Positions 56,521-64,000 of a DNA stretch of 64,000 bases are shown piece after piece. The notes beneath the pieces are model-generated. The model saw only the letters and a program-made list of their open reading frames with translations, was not told where the DNA came from and made no database searches. Both the position numbers and the translations under genes were made by a program. The stretch is taken from assembly GCA_003349885.1 (NCBI GenBank), contig QFXC01000013.1, forward strand, positions 1-64,000, written 5' to 3'. This DNA is from an endosymbiont of Galathealinum brachiosum (GTDB taxonomy: Bacteria > Pseudomonadota > Gammaproteobacteria > SZUA-229). Positions within the stretch are counted from its first letter, which is position 1. Each line of letters opens with the position of its first letter.

Positions 56521-57266
56521 TAAAGCTGACTACGCTGCCTGACCGCTTCAAATAAACAGACACCCGTAGCAACAGAAACATTCAAACTTTCAACCTGCCC
56601 AGCCATAGGCATTTTAATCAGCTGGTCACAGTTTTCACGGGTTAATCTTCTCATGCCTTTTTCTTCCGCACCCATAATCAAGGCCAGTTTTCCGGTTAAT
56701 TCGGCATCATATAAGCTAATATCAGCTTCTCCTGCCGTACCAACAATCCATACTTCGTTTTCATTAAGCTGCTTTAATGTACGAGCAAGATTAGTCACCT
56801 GAAAGAATGGCATCGTTTCAGCAGCACCGCAGGCCACTTTTCGCGTTGTTGATGTAATGCCTGCTGCCCTGTCTTTCGGCACAATAACCGCATCCACACC
56901 AGCCGCATCAGCTGTGCGCAAACAGGCACCCAGATTATGCGGATCAGTCACACCATCTAATACCAGCAAAAGCACATCTTCTTTTTGCATGATATCTTCC
57001 AGTGAATGTCCTTCGATTTTAGCGGACGCTTTATATCGAATAACAACGCCCTGCGTTTTATGACTATCAGCCTGTTTCTGTAAATCTGTTTTCTTTAAAT
57101 AATCAACCGAGATGCCCTGAGATTTTGCATAATCAACTAACTGTGTGATTCGTTTATCATGGCGATTTTTTTCCACCATTAATTGAAGCACATTGACCGG
57201 GTCATTGCGCAAAACTGATTCAACAGCATGAAAACCAAAAACAATTTCAGATTGTGTAGATTGCAT
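56520..57266 (-). CDS. rlmB: 23S rRNA (guanosine-2'-O)-methyltransferase RlmB
   Basis: 248 residues. An N-terminal substrate-binding region begins EIVFGFHAVESVLRNDP, and the SpoU (SPOUT) domain has the three motifs LLVLDGVTDPHNLGACLRT, LALIMGAEEKGMRRLT and MPMAGQVESLNVSVATGVCLFE. It methylates G2251 of 23S rRNA. It sits two genes from rnr on the same strand, the order rnr-rlmB seen in many gammaproteobacteria, with a thioredoxin-like gene between them here. Confidence 0.95.
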   Translation of the reverse strand: MQSTQSEIVFGFHAVESVLRNDPVNVLQLMVEKNRHDKRITQLVDYAKSQGISVDYLKKTDLQKQADSHKTQGVVIRYKASAKIEGHSLEDIMQKEDVLLLVLDGVTDPHNLGACLRTADAAGVDAVIVPKDRAAGITSTTRKVACGAAETMPFFQVTNLARTLKQLNENEVWIVGTAGEADISLYDAELTGKLALIMGAEEKGMRRLTRENCDQLIKMPMAGQVESLNVSVATGVCLFEAVRQRSQL

Positions 57267-57310
57267 AATTATTACCGGATCACAAACGACTTAACGGGGC
57301 TCATAAGCAA

Positions 57311-57802
57311 TTAATTATTTTCTTTAAGCATTTTAGATTGAGCACGCGAGATACTGGTACTCAGTAATTTATCAAAATAGTCCAGACTATTAATCCCGAC
57401 AATTCGATCACTTAACTCCTGCCAGTCGGAATTTACAAATAAAATGGTCGGTGTTACATCCACATTATATTTCAGTGCGATGCTATCACCTGATATCAGT
57501 TTTCCCTGCTCATCTCTTATGTAGCTAAAATACTCCATATAGATCTGTCTGAATAATATCCTTGAAGCGTAATCACCTGAATCGATCATCGGTAACAGAT
57601 AGTTTTTACGTATAGCTTCACAGTATTCACAATCTTCAGTTGTAAACAGCAATAATACAGGCAGGCCACTTTCTTCAATCTGTCTTTTAAATTCCCGTAA
57701 ATCTTTGACTGTTTGTATTTTTGTATCCGCTACAACACTAAAAGAACACAACAATAAAAGCACGTACGCAAACGGCTTTATCTGCGTCAACCCTGAAAAC
57801 AT
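57311..57802 (-). CDS. Periplasmic thioredoxin-fold protein (CEYC)
   Basis: About 163 residues. It has a signal peptide (FAYVLLLLCSFSVVA-D) and a thioredoxin fold with the active site CEYC in LLLFTTEDCEYCEAIRKN. The cis-proline region is NVDVTPTILFVNSD. It is similar in layout to SoxW-like and thioredoxin-related exported proteins. An ATG at 57802, eight bases after AGG, is preferred over the GTG two codons upstream. It probably acts as a periplasmic thiol reductase or heme-handling protein. It lies between rnr and rlmB and is likely co-transcribed with them. Confidence 0.78.
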   Translation of the reverse strand: MFSGLTQIKPFAYVLLLLCSFSVVADTKIQTVKDLREFKRQIEESGLPVLLLFTTEDCEYCEAIRKNYLLPMIDSGDYASRILFRQIYMEYFSYIRDEQGKLISGDSIALKYNVDVTPTILFVNSDWQELSDRIVGINSLDYFDKLLSTSISRAQSKMLKENN

Positions 57803-57857
57803 ACACACTACCTACCTACACATACTCATTGTTTATGTCATCAAAACCAAACGGGAA

Positions 57858-57892
57858 AGAGCCTGAACAAAACTTAAAATCATTCAGGCTCT
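57858..57892 (-). terminator. Rho-independent terminator of rnr
   Basis: A perfect 10-bp stem (AGAGCCTGAA / TTCAGGCTCT) around a 15-base loop begins just after the rnr stop. On the minus strand it is followed by TTTCCCGTTT, a modest T-run. Position fits termination of rnr transcription. Confidence 0.75.
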
Positions 57893-57898
57893 CAACAC

Positions 57899-60800
57899 CT
57901 ATTTCTTTTTAGCCTTCTTTTTTACTGCTTTTTTCTTAGGCGTTACTTTCTTAACTACCTTCTTCTTAGGCGCTACCTTCTTAACTGCTTTCTTCTTAGG
58001 TGCTACCTTCTTAACCGCTTTCTTCTTAGGTGCTACTTTCTTAACCACCTTCTTCTTAGGTGCTACCTTCTTAACTGCTTTCTTCTTAGGCGTTACTTTC
58101 TTAACAACTTTCTTCTTAGGTGCTACCTTCTTAACAGCTTTCTTCTTAGGAGCTACCTTCTTAACAGCTTTCTTCTTAGGAGCTACCTTCTTAACAGCTT
58201 TCTTCTTAGGCGTTACCTTCTTAACTGCTTTTTTCTTCGGTGCTACCTTTTTAACTGCTTTCTTCTTCGGTACTACCTTCTTAACTGCTTTCTTCTTCGG
58301 TACTACCTTCTTAACTGCTTTCTTCTTCGGTGCTACCTTCTTAACTGTTTTCTTCTTCGGTGCGACCTTCTTAACTGCTTTCTTCTTCGGTACTGCCTTC
58401 TTAACGGCTTTCTTCTTAGGTGCTACCTTCTTAACTACTTTCTTCTTCGGTGCTACCTTCTTAACTGCTTTCTTCTTAGCAACAGCCTTTTTAGGTGCAG
58501 TTTTCTTAACTGTCTTTTTCTTGGTTACTGCTTTCTTAGGTGCAGCTTTACTAACAGCCTTTTTCTTAGTTGCTGTTTTCTTAGCTGCCGCTTTCTTAGT
58601 AGCTGCTTTTTTAGCTACTGGTTTCTTAGACTCTGTTTTTTTAGAAGCTGCCTTCTTTTTAACCGTTTTCTTCTTGGGCTCTTCTTTTTTAGCTACCTTC
58701 TTCTTAGCCGCAGGTTTCTTAGTCGCTGCTTTCTTACTTGCTGCTAACTTCTTACCCTCTTTAGGTTTCTTAGAAGATTTTTTCTTATCTTTCTTTTTCT
58801 TCTTAGCCGTTTCAATTGAAACAACCGTAGCTGATTTCTTCTGTTCTTCATGGCTCAACAGTTCAAAATCAATCTTGCGCTCATCCATATTCACGCCAGC
58901 TACATTAATAGTAACCGAATCACCTAACTGGAAGACTTCACCTGCTCGCTCACCAATCAAACGATGTGTTACTGGTTCGAACTGATAATAATCTTTTGGC
59001 AAATTGGTAATATGTACCAGACCTTCAACAAATATTTCATTTAACTCTATAAATATGCCGAATGACGTAACCGAAGTAATCGTACCTTTGAAATCGTTAC
59101 CAATACGAGCTTGCATGAATTCACATTTCAATGACGATACTGCATCACGAGTTGCTTCATCTGCACGACGCTCATTAGCCGAGCAGTGCTCACCCAGGTG
59201 CACCATATCGCTTTCACGATAAAAATAACCTGCCACTTTCTGACCCTGAATAACATGACGAATTGCACGATGCACCAATAAATCAGGATAACGACGAATT
59301 GGCGATGTGAAATGAGCATAATGATCTAATGACAGGCCAAAGTGACCTTCATTTTCAGGTGAGTAAACCGCCTGCTGCATAGAGCGTAACAATACCGTTT
59401 GAATTAAATGGAAATCATCACGTTCTTTTGCCTGATTAATGATACTGGCATAATCCAGCGCTTTCATTTCACCTTTAAGTTTAATCTTCAAACCCAGGCC
59501 TTTAACAAAATCAATTACATCATCAATTTTATCAGTCTTAGGGCCGTTATGAGATCTGAACAAACCAGGTATTTCATGCTTTTGAATAAACTGTGCCGCT
59601 GCAATATTGGCCGAAATCATGCACTCTTCAATAATCTTATGTGCTTCATTTCTGGAAGTTGGAACAATTTTTTCAATACGCTGATTTTCATCAAAAACAA
59701 TGCGTGTCTCAGTTGTTTCAAAATCAATCGAACCACGTTTCTTACGTTGTTTGATTAATACTTTATACAGTGAGTAAAGTGTTTCAAGGTGAGGTAATAC
59801 ATCTTTATACTCTTCACGCAGTGCCTGATCATTATCTTCAAGCATCGCAGAAACCTTATTATATGTAAGGCGTGCATGTGAATACATTACTGCTTCTGAG
59901 AAATCACTGCTTATCAGCTTGCCCGCTTTATTAAAGTGCATTTCACACACCATACATAAACGGTCAACTTTAGGATTTAATGAACACAGGCCATTAGAAA
60001 GCACTTCTGGTAACATCGGAATAACACGTTCTGGGAAATAAACCGACGTTGCACGGTTATACCCTTCTTCATCTAATGGTGTTCCACGCTGCACATAATG
60101 AGATACATCGGCAATCGCAACCAGTAACTTCCAGCCTTTTGCTGTTTCTTCGCAATATACCGCATCATCAAAGTCACGGGCATCTTCACCATCAATAGTA
60201 ACCAGAGGTAAACCGGTAATATCACGACGGCCTTTTTTATCTTCTTCTGTAACGAAATCCTTAATGCCTTTAATCTGCTCTTTAACTTCATCGGGCCATA
60301 AGAAAGGCAGGTTATGTGCATGAATGGCTATATCAATTTCCATACCCGGCGCCATATGATCACCAATAATATCGGTGATTTTGCCTGTTGCTTTATGTCT
60401 GAATGTTGGCTGTTGAGTGATTTCAACAATAACGATCTGCCCGTGATTGGCTTCATTAAGCTGATCCTGAGGCACCATAATATCCTGAGTAATGCGTTTA
60501 TTATCCGCCACAACAAAGCAGATACCCGATTCAATAAATAAACGCCCAACAATACGATCATTGGCACGTTCGATAACATCAATCACTGCACCTTCACGGC
60601 GACCACGACGATCAATACCGGAAACCTGAACCACAGCACGATCACCGTGTAATAAAGAGCGCATCTGACGACCGTGTAAAAACAGGTCATCACCACCTTC
60701 ATCAGGCACAAGGAAACCAAATCCATCAGGATGCGCAATAACACGACCACTGATTAAATCTTCTTCATTTACCGGGATATATCCATCACGACGATTACGT

Positions 60801-61144
60801 ATCAACTGACCATCACGCACCATCGCATTCAAACGACGGCGTAATGCTTCTTTCTGTTCTGGTGAATGCATTTTAAGGGCATTAAGCAAATGATCATGTG
60901 ACATCGCCCCCTCTTCCTGAACTACCTGAAGAATCAGCTCCCTACTGGCAATAGGGTTTTCATAATTACTGGCTTCGCGCTCACTTTGCGGATCAACAAG
61001 CGGCTTATTGCTTTTATTATGATCAGGTTTATTTGAACCTGACTTTGAATGTTTTTTTGAATGTGACTTTTTATGACGCTTTTTGTTTTTCTTGTGATCG
61101 CGCTTACCGTCTTTTTTACTATCTTTTTTATTAAAGTTTGCCAT
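57899..61144 (-). CDS. rnr: Ribonuclease R with a giant Lys/Ala/Val/Pro repeat tail
   Basis: 1081 residues, against about 813 in E. coli. A basic Lys/His-rich leader (~60 residues) precedes the winged-helix/cold-shock N-terminal part. The RNB catalytic domain has ITGLPLVTIDGEDARDFDDAV (active-site aspartates) and HFTSPIRRYPDLLVHRAI, and an S1 domain follows (KGTITSVTSFGIFIELN). From about residue 770 the last ~310 residues are almost entirely Lys/Ala/Val/Pro/Thr; its core is 18 tandem decapeptides of the type KKKAVKKVAP. Such tails resemble histone H1-like and AlgP proteins and would bind nucleic acid (inference). The enzymatic part is normal. Confidence 0.95.
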   Translation of the reverse strand: MANFNKKDSKKDGKRDHKKNKKRHKKSHSKKHSKSGSNKPDHNKSNKPLVDPQSEREASNYENPIASRELILQVVQEEGAMSHDHLLNALKMHSPEQKEALRRRLNAMVRDGQLIRNRRDGYIPVNEEDLISGRVIAHPDGFGFLVPDEGGDDLFLHGRQMRSLLHGDRAVVQVSGIDRRGRREGAVIDVIERANDRIVGRLFIESGICFVVADNKRITQDIMVPQDQLNEANHGQIVIVEITQQPTFRHKATGKITDIIGDHMAPGMEIDIAIHAHNLPFLWPDEVKEQIKGIKDFVTEEDKKGRRDITGLPLVTIDGEDARDFDDAVYCEETAKGWKLLVAIADVSHYVQRGTPLDEEGYNRATSVYFPERVIPMLPEVLSNGLCSLNPKVDRLCMVCEMHFNKAGKLISSDFSEAVMYSHARLTYNKVSAMLEDNDQALREEYKDVLPHLETLYSLYKVLIKQRKKRGSIDFETTETRIVFDENQRIEKIVPTSRNEAHKIIEECMISANIAAAQFIQKHEIPGLFRSHNGPKTDKIDDVIDFVKGLGLKIKLKGEMKALDYASIINQAKERDDFHLIQTVLLRSMQQAVYSPENEGHFGLSLDHYAHFTSPIRRYPDLLVHRAIRHVIQGQKVAGYFYRESDMVHLGEHCSANERRADEATRDAVSSLKCEFMQARIGNDFKGTITSVTSFGIFIELNEIFVEGLVHITNLPKDYYQFEPVTHRLIGERAGEVFQLGDSVTINVAGVNMDERKIDFELLSHEEQKKSATVVSIETAKKKKKDKKKSSKKPKEGKKLAASKKAATKKPAAKKKVAKKEEPKKKTVKKKAASKKTESKKPVAKKAATKKAAAKKTATKKKAVSKAAPKKAVTKKKTVKKTAPKKAVAKKKAVKKVAPKKKVVKKVAPKKKAVKKAVPKKKAVKKVAPKKKTVKKVAPKKKAVKKVVPKKKAVKKVVPKKKAVKKVAPKKKAVKKVTPKKKAVKKVAPKKKAVKKVAPKKKAVKKVAPKKKVVKKVTPKKKAVKKVAPKKKVVKKVAPKKKAVKKVAPKKKAVKKVAPKKKVVKKVTPKKKAVKKKAKKK
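57940..58479. repeat. Tandem 30-bp coding repeat (18 units) in rnr
   Basis: Eighteen consecutive 30-base units encode decapeptides such as KKKAVKKVAP, KKKVVKKVTP and KKKAVKKVVP. Units differ at a few positions, mostly the third base and the V/A/T before the proline. It is in frame throughout and lies in the C-terminal tail of RNase R. Copy number may vary by slippage or be affected by assembly. Confidence 0.95.
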
Positions 61145-61298
61145 TTTTTAGGGTTCTGATTTTTTCGAGGCCCAATTGTACACAAAGCAGCCAAAGAATG
61201 CGCCATTTAGATGCACCGTTAATGCTTTTGATTGACAAAAATATGGCTAAACGGTAAAGTTCGCGCCGTCTCGGATCGATCGATCCAACGCACCCACA

Positions 61299-61386
61299 TG
61301 CCGAGGTGGCGGAATTGGTAGACGCGCTAGCTTCAGGTGCTAGTGGGCTTCGGCCCGTGGAGGTTCAAATCCTCTTCTCGGCACCA
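61299..61386 (+). tRNA. tRNA-Leu (anticodon CAG)
   Basis: An 88-base tRNA. The acceptor stem GCCGAGG pairs with TCTCGGC, with one G-T wobble. The anticodon arm is CTAGC/GCTAG around loop TTCAGGT, giving anticodon CAG (reads CUG). A long variable arm is present (GGGCTTCGGCCC), the T loop reads TTCAAAT, and the CCA end is encoded. A degraded integrase gene follows about 100 bases downstream, so the 3' end may have served as an integration site. Confidence 0.97.
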
Positions 61387-61440
61387 AACACTATACAACT
61401 CATTGATTCTATTAAAAACAGTAGCTTACACTCCCCTATT

Positions 61441-61463
61441 GGGGTACATTTGTGGGGTACATT
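61441..61463. repeat. Direct repeat GGGGTACATT upstream of integrase
   Basis: GGGGTACATT occurs at 61441-61450 and again at 61454-61463, about 20 bases before the integrase start. A small CCCC-TATT-GGGG hairpin overlaps the first copy. Such repeats often lie at integrase promoters or arm-type binding sites, but this is only a suggestion here. Confidence 0.5.
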
Positions 61464-61483
61464 GTGTTTTTTGAGATGAATAA

Positions 61484-62058
61484 ATGGGCAAGAAAACCAA
61501 CTTAGAACTGCATGGAAATACGTGGCGAGTCACTGTCAGTATTCCTGTTTCACTGCGTGAAATAATTGGTAAATCCCACTTTAAAGAATCACTAAATACT
61601 TCCGATCTTGATGAAGCTGCAAGGTTAAAACACGGGGTAGTTGGTAAGTATAAAAAACTTATTGAAACTTATAAAAAAATAAAGCCACAGAAAACACTTC
61701 AACCATTGAATTCTACAATAACTTCTTAAGAGAAGTTGAAGCTGGTTTACACGGCACTACTGAAGCAGAAAAAAAAGAAGCACTAGAGAACGCTTCACTT
61801 AGCATCGAAACAGAAGCCCATGAATACTTATCACCAATAGGTGGTGTAGAACTAGATCCTGAGACAGGTCATAGATATGATCTCGATGAAGGCAAGTTAA
61901 ACGAATATCGACAAGCAAGTAGAGCAATAGGAACAAGAAAAGAAGCACTAACAGTATCTAAGTTATTAGAACGCTACCTAACTGATCAAGACCACCTACA
62001 ACCCTCAACTCTTAAAGCTGTAAAGAACAATACTGAGTCATTCATATATAGTTTTTAA
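61484..62058 (+). pseudogene. Truncated, frameshifted tyrosine integrase (DUF6538 type)
   Basis: The first 81 codons (MGKKTNLELHGNTWRVTVSI...) match the N-terminal DUF6538 arm-binding domain of phage-type integrases. The frame then breaks in the A-run at 61673-61679, where one missing A is enough to explain the shift. Coding continues in another frame (TSTIEFYNNFLREVEAGLHG... to ERYLTDQDHLQPSTLKAVKN) up to a stop at 62058. The whole catalytic domain with the R-H-R-Y residues is missing, so the gene is dead whether or not the frameshift is a sequencing error. Its site beside tRNA-Leu marks a genomic-island boundary. Confidence 0.82.
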
Positions 62059-62466
62059 TTCCTTATCAGCCCACTTTAACGGGTCGGTTATAGGAAGACC
62101 ATCTCTATCCTCTTTTGTCACTTTGTCGTGAGCAGAACCTGATGCTCCTTCAAAAATACGACCAATAGCAAAATCCGTTGTTGGACCTGACAAACGCATT
62201 AAAATACCGATTGGTGTATTTTCTGCCTCAGAATCAGGGATTGTTTTATTCTTTATACCATTTATAAACTCTCTGCCAACTTGAAAGCCAACTTCAAATA
62301 GTCGCTTTTGTTCATTTCTATTGCCATAAATCCCTGCATATTCTGAACAAACGAATGCAGACCAGATTACATTTCCGAGATTTGGCTGAGTATTAGAAAA
62401 TACACTCTGACTAAACAACAACAAATAAACTAATGTAATAGATAAATTTATTCTACTTTGTTTCAT
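62038..62466 (-). CDS. Hypothetical secreted protein (142 aa)
   Basis: No family recognised. It has an N-terminal signal peptide (SITLVYLLLFSQSVFS-N), then a mostly helical, charged mature part ending PLKWADKELKTIYE, with no catalytic motif I can name. It overlaps the remnant end of the integrase on the other strand, so it probably arrived by the event that removed the integrase C-terminus. It starts 58 bases from an attC-like element on its upstream side, which would fit an integron cassette (inference). Confidence 0.6.
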   Translation of the reverse strand: MKQSRINLSITLVYLLLFSQSVFSNTQPNLGNVIWSAFVCSEYAGIYGNRNEQKRLFEVGFQVGREFINGIKNKTIPDSEAENTPIGILMRLSGPTTDFAIGRIFEGASGSAHDKVTKEDRDGLPITDPLKWADKELKTIYE

Positions 62467-62523
62467 TCCTTATTCTCACCTTGTATGTTCGTGCAAAAAT
62501 ATTAATGATGAACTACATTTTTC

Positions 62524-62610
62524 ACCTAACGCTGAGTTAAACGGTAAGCCGCTTTTTACTTGTCCGAGCTGTGCGCTTTTTTGCACAGCGATATAAACGT
62601 TTTGTTAGCC
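62524..62610 (-). repeat. attC-like integron recombination site
   Basis: Read on the minus strand the element starts GGCTAACAAAACG and ends TTTAACTCAGCGTTAGGT, with terminal core boxes (TAAC...GTTAGGT) as in attC sites. It contains an inner hairpin GCTGTGC/GCACAGC. Its length is 87 bases. The outer boxes and the 3' end match the attC form well; pairing of the inner arms (L''/R'' boxes) is weak, so it may be degenerate. It lies between two small minus-strand genes, the position expected between cassettes. Confidence 0.6.
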
Positions 62611-62620
62611 ATTTGTGTTT

Positions 62621-63118
62621 TTAAGTGAAAAAATGAATAGAAGATCTTTTTACATTATAAAGCATTGGTGGGTACTTGTTTTCCATATGTTCTTCGAAGC
62701 CTTTAAAGTCATTAACTGGTAGACTTGCTAGTATAAGGTCTTTATCTTGTAATGACTTATAAAAACGAAGTCCAATACAACCAGCTTTTGGTTTTTTATT
62801 TAGTATATGTCGATAAAGCCTATAGCCTACAGCCGCATCTTTACCCCAATATAGTGGTATCAATTCATTATTATTTTCGATTTTAATTCGCTTAATGTTT
62901 TTTATTTTAGTTTTAAGACTGTTTTTTGATATGGCTTCATTTTCAAGTTCTACTTGCTCATCTGCAGATAATATAACAGCCACACAATAAACTGAGCCGT
63001 ACAAAACACCTTCCGCATCTTTATTCTCAGAAATCTTGAATGTCCTACTTGTTGATTTTGGTTTGAAGCCTGATGCCAGTGCTTCATCAGCAAGAAAGCT
63101 TAGTAATTTATTGTTCAT
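62621..63118 (-). CDS. Hypothetical protein (165 aa), putative gene cassette
   Basis: Not recognised. It is probably cytoplasmic, with no signal peptide. A central segment IPLYWGKDAAVGYRLYRHIL faintly recalls a GIY-YIG-type pattern (Y-x-G-K...R...H), but this is not enough to assign a nuclease fold. It is flanked on its start side by a core-like TGTTAGCC 17 bases before the ATG and on its end side by the attC-like element, i.e. it has the layout of an integron cassette. A putative function such as toxin, antitoxin or nuclease is only a possibility. Confidence 0.55.
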   Translation of the reverse strand: MNNKLLSFLADEALASGFKPKSTSRTFKISENKDAEGVLYGSVYCVAVILSADEQVELENEAISKNSLKTKIKNIKRIKIENNNELIPLYWGKDAAVGYRLYRHILNKKPKAGCIGLRFYKSLQDKDLILASLPVNDFKGFEEHMENKYPPMLYNVKRSSIHFFT

Positions 63119-63328
63119 TATTTTGTCTTTTGGCTAACAGCTGATTAATGGAATTAACTCCTATTATCTCACAGCATCCTCTCACCAATCATACTTCCAA
63201 GACTATTGACCTATACAAGCCATTTAGAATTATGACTTGATCGTGATCTGATAAAAAGATACATGGGGGTATTGAATTGTATTAGTTCCGAATTAATCTA
63301 GCACTTAACAAACATCATCCCCAGCCCT

Positions 63329-63649
63329 TCAGTTCACTGAACCTGTAGTAGCGATACAAATACCATAGACTTCTTCGGATGCTTGTTTTGCCGACTTTAG
63401 ATTTGATGAGCTGTAAGTATGATGGAGATACTGGCGGAGCTCGTTAGGTACTTCAAGTCCGGAGTTTACGAGCTGCGTCATTAATGCTGACAATGAAACA
63501 CCTGCTTCTTTTTGCTGCCACCCAAAGGCAGCAAAATCTCCTGCACTTTCACACATATTTATAATATTCTCAGTTTCAGATTTGGCATAAGATACTGTCG
63601 ACGCACTCATCAAAACTCCTATCAATGCCGTTTTAAGAACCCTGTTCAT
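63329..63649 (-). CDS. Hypothetical secreted protein (106 aa)
   Basis: No family recognised. It has a signal peptide (TALIGVLMSASTVSYA-K) followed by a helical domain of about 80 residues with two cysteines (MCESAG and GICIAT) that could form a disulfide after export. GGGAG lies just before the ATG at a good distance, which supports the start. It resembles small periplasmic orphan proteins common in genomic islands. Function unknown. Confidence 0.6.
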   Translation of the reverse strand: MNRVLKTALIGVLMSASTVSYAKSETENIINMCESAGDFAAFGWQQKEAGVSLSALMTQLVNSGLEVPNELRQYLHHTYSSSNLKSAKQASEEVYGICIATTGSVN

Positions 63650-63741
63650 GATTATCTCCCATAGATTATTATTCTTAAATTATTTGATACTTTCTTCAAC
63701 ACTACTACAATTTTACAAAGAATTAAAAAATATAAAGTTAC

Positions 63742-64000
63742 CTATAATGTAGACTCTAAATACTCTACTTTACATAGCATTCCCGCTTGTCGAACACTCA
63801 TAGGCTTTCTATTTTGCCAACGCTCACTCAGAGCCTCTACTCCAGCCAACAAATCATACACTGCATCTGCACTTATCCTATAATACTTTTCATGAAAAGA
63901 ATCAACATTATCAATCCACATTTTAACTCTTGATATTGCTGTCTTCTTAGATAATCTATCTCCAGACCTGCTGAGCTCGTCAGCAATTAAGCCAGCTATC
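63742..64000 (-). CDS. Partial hypothetical protein running off the right edge
   Basis: An open frame from the window edge to a TAG at 63742-63744. The visible C-terminal 85 residues include LSKKTAISRVKMWIDNVDSF and SERWQNRKPMSVRQAGML. The start lies beyond the window. The composition is coding-like and helical; no family is recognised. It continues the island gene content on the minus strand. Confidence 0.55.
   Translation of the reverse strand, partial: IAGLIADELSRSGDRLSKKTAISRVKMWIDNVDSFHEKYYRISADAVYDLLAGVEALSERWQNRKPMSVRQAGMLCKVEYLESTL

Noticed and set aside
57940..58479. Possible CRISPR array because of the regular 30-base period
   Set aside because: The units are contiguous with no unique spacers, stay in frame within rnr and encode a regular decapeptide.
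58521..58985. Plus-strand open frame encoding a hydrophobic Ala/Leu/Phe-rich protein
   Set aside because: It is the antisense of the Lys-rich rnr tail; its composition follows from reading AAG/AAA-rich codons backwards.
62640..63100. GIY-YIG nuclease assignment for the 165-residue island protein
   Set aside because: Only a weak Y-x-G-K...R...H pattern is visible; the N-terminal GIY and YIG strands are not convincing, so it is left as hypothetical.

Overview
The window looks like a chromosomal segment of an AT-rich, free-living gammaproteobacterium, probably aquatic or marine. The evidence is gammaproteobacterial housekeeping genes on the right (pyrD, recJ, rlmB, rnr, a tRNA-Leu), a complete exosortase/PEP-CTERM exopolysaccharide (EPS) locus, and abundant sulfotransferases. 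The species cannot be named from this sequence.

Layout. (1) 0.6-7 kb, plus strand: a row of TPR-sulfotransferase, TPR-methyltransferase, TPR-sulfotransferase and sulfotransferase-like genes. (2) 7-13.5 kb, minus strand: two copies of a two-gene module. Each module has a large secreted protein ending in a thrombospondin-3-like calcium repeat and a type I dockerin, followed by a small VPLPA-CTERM protein whose body looks cohesin-like. One module carries an exact sigma-54 promoter. (3) 14.2-15.5 kb: two adjacent 2-oxoglutarate/Fe(II) oxygenases. (4) 16-22.7 kb: the PEP-CTERM regulators PrsR, a stand-alone PrsR-like receiver, PrsK, and the TPR lipoprotein PrsT. (5) 23-48.3 kb: a long minus-strand EPS operon. 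It holds a Wza-type export protein, an outer-membrane barrel, a chain-length regulator, a tyrosine autokinase, a TIGR03790 protein, UDP-GlcA/UDP-GalA, GDP-mannose and GDP-fucose synthesis, a PAPS synthase, a flippase, two sulfotransferases, a LamG-hydrolase, a polymerase, two glycosyltransferases, an exosortase-EpsI fusion (XrtD type) and a WecA-like initiating transferase. (6) 48.5-61.2 kb: a GGDEF/EAL protein, NUDIX, pyrD, recJ, rlmB and an RNase R with a very long lysine-rich repeat tail. (7) 61.3-64 kb: tRNA-Leu(CAG), then a frameshifted and truncated integrase and small hypothetical genes around an integron attC-like element, i.e. the edge of a genomic island.

How it fits together (inference). 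The EPS locus appears to make a fucose- and galacturonate-containing polymer that is sulfated with PAPS made in the operon. PrsK/PrsR with sigma-54 would switch on surface proteins. XrtD would process the small VPLPA-CTERM proteins, and these could hold the large dockerin proteins at the surface through a cohesin-dockerin-like contact. That last pairing is the most novel hypothesis in the window and rests on gene order, the duplicated module and visual fold resemblance only.
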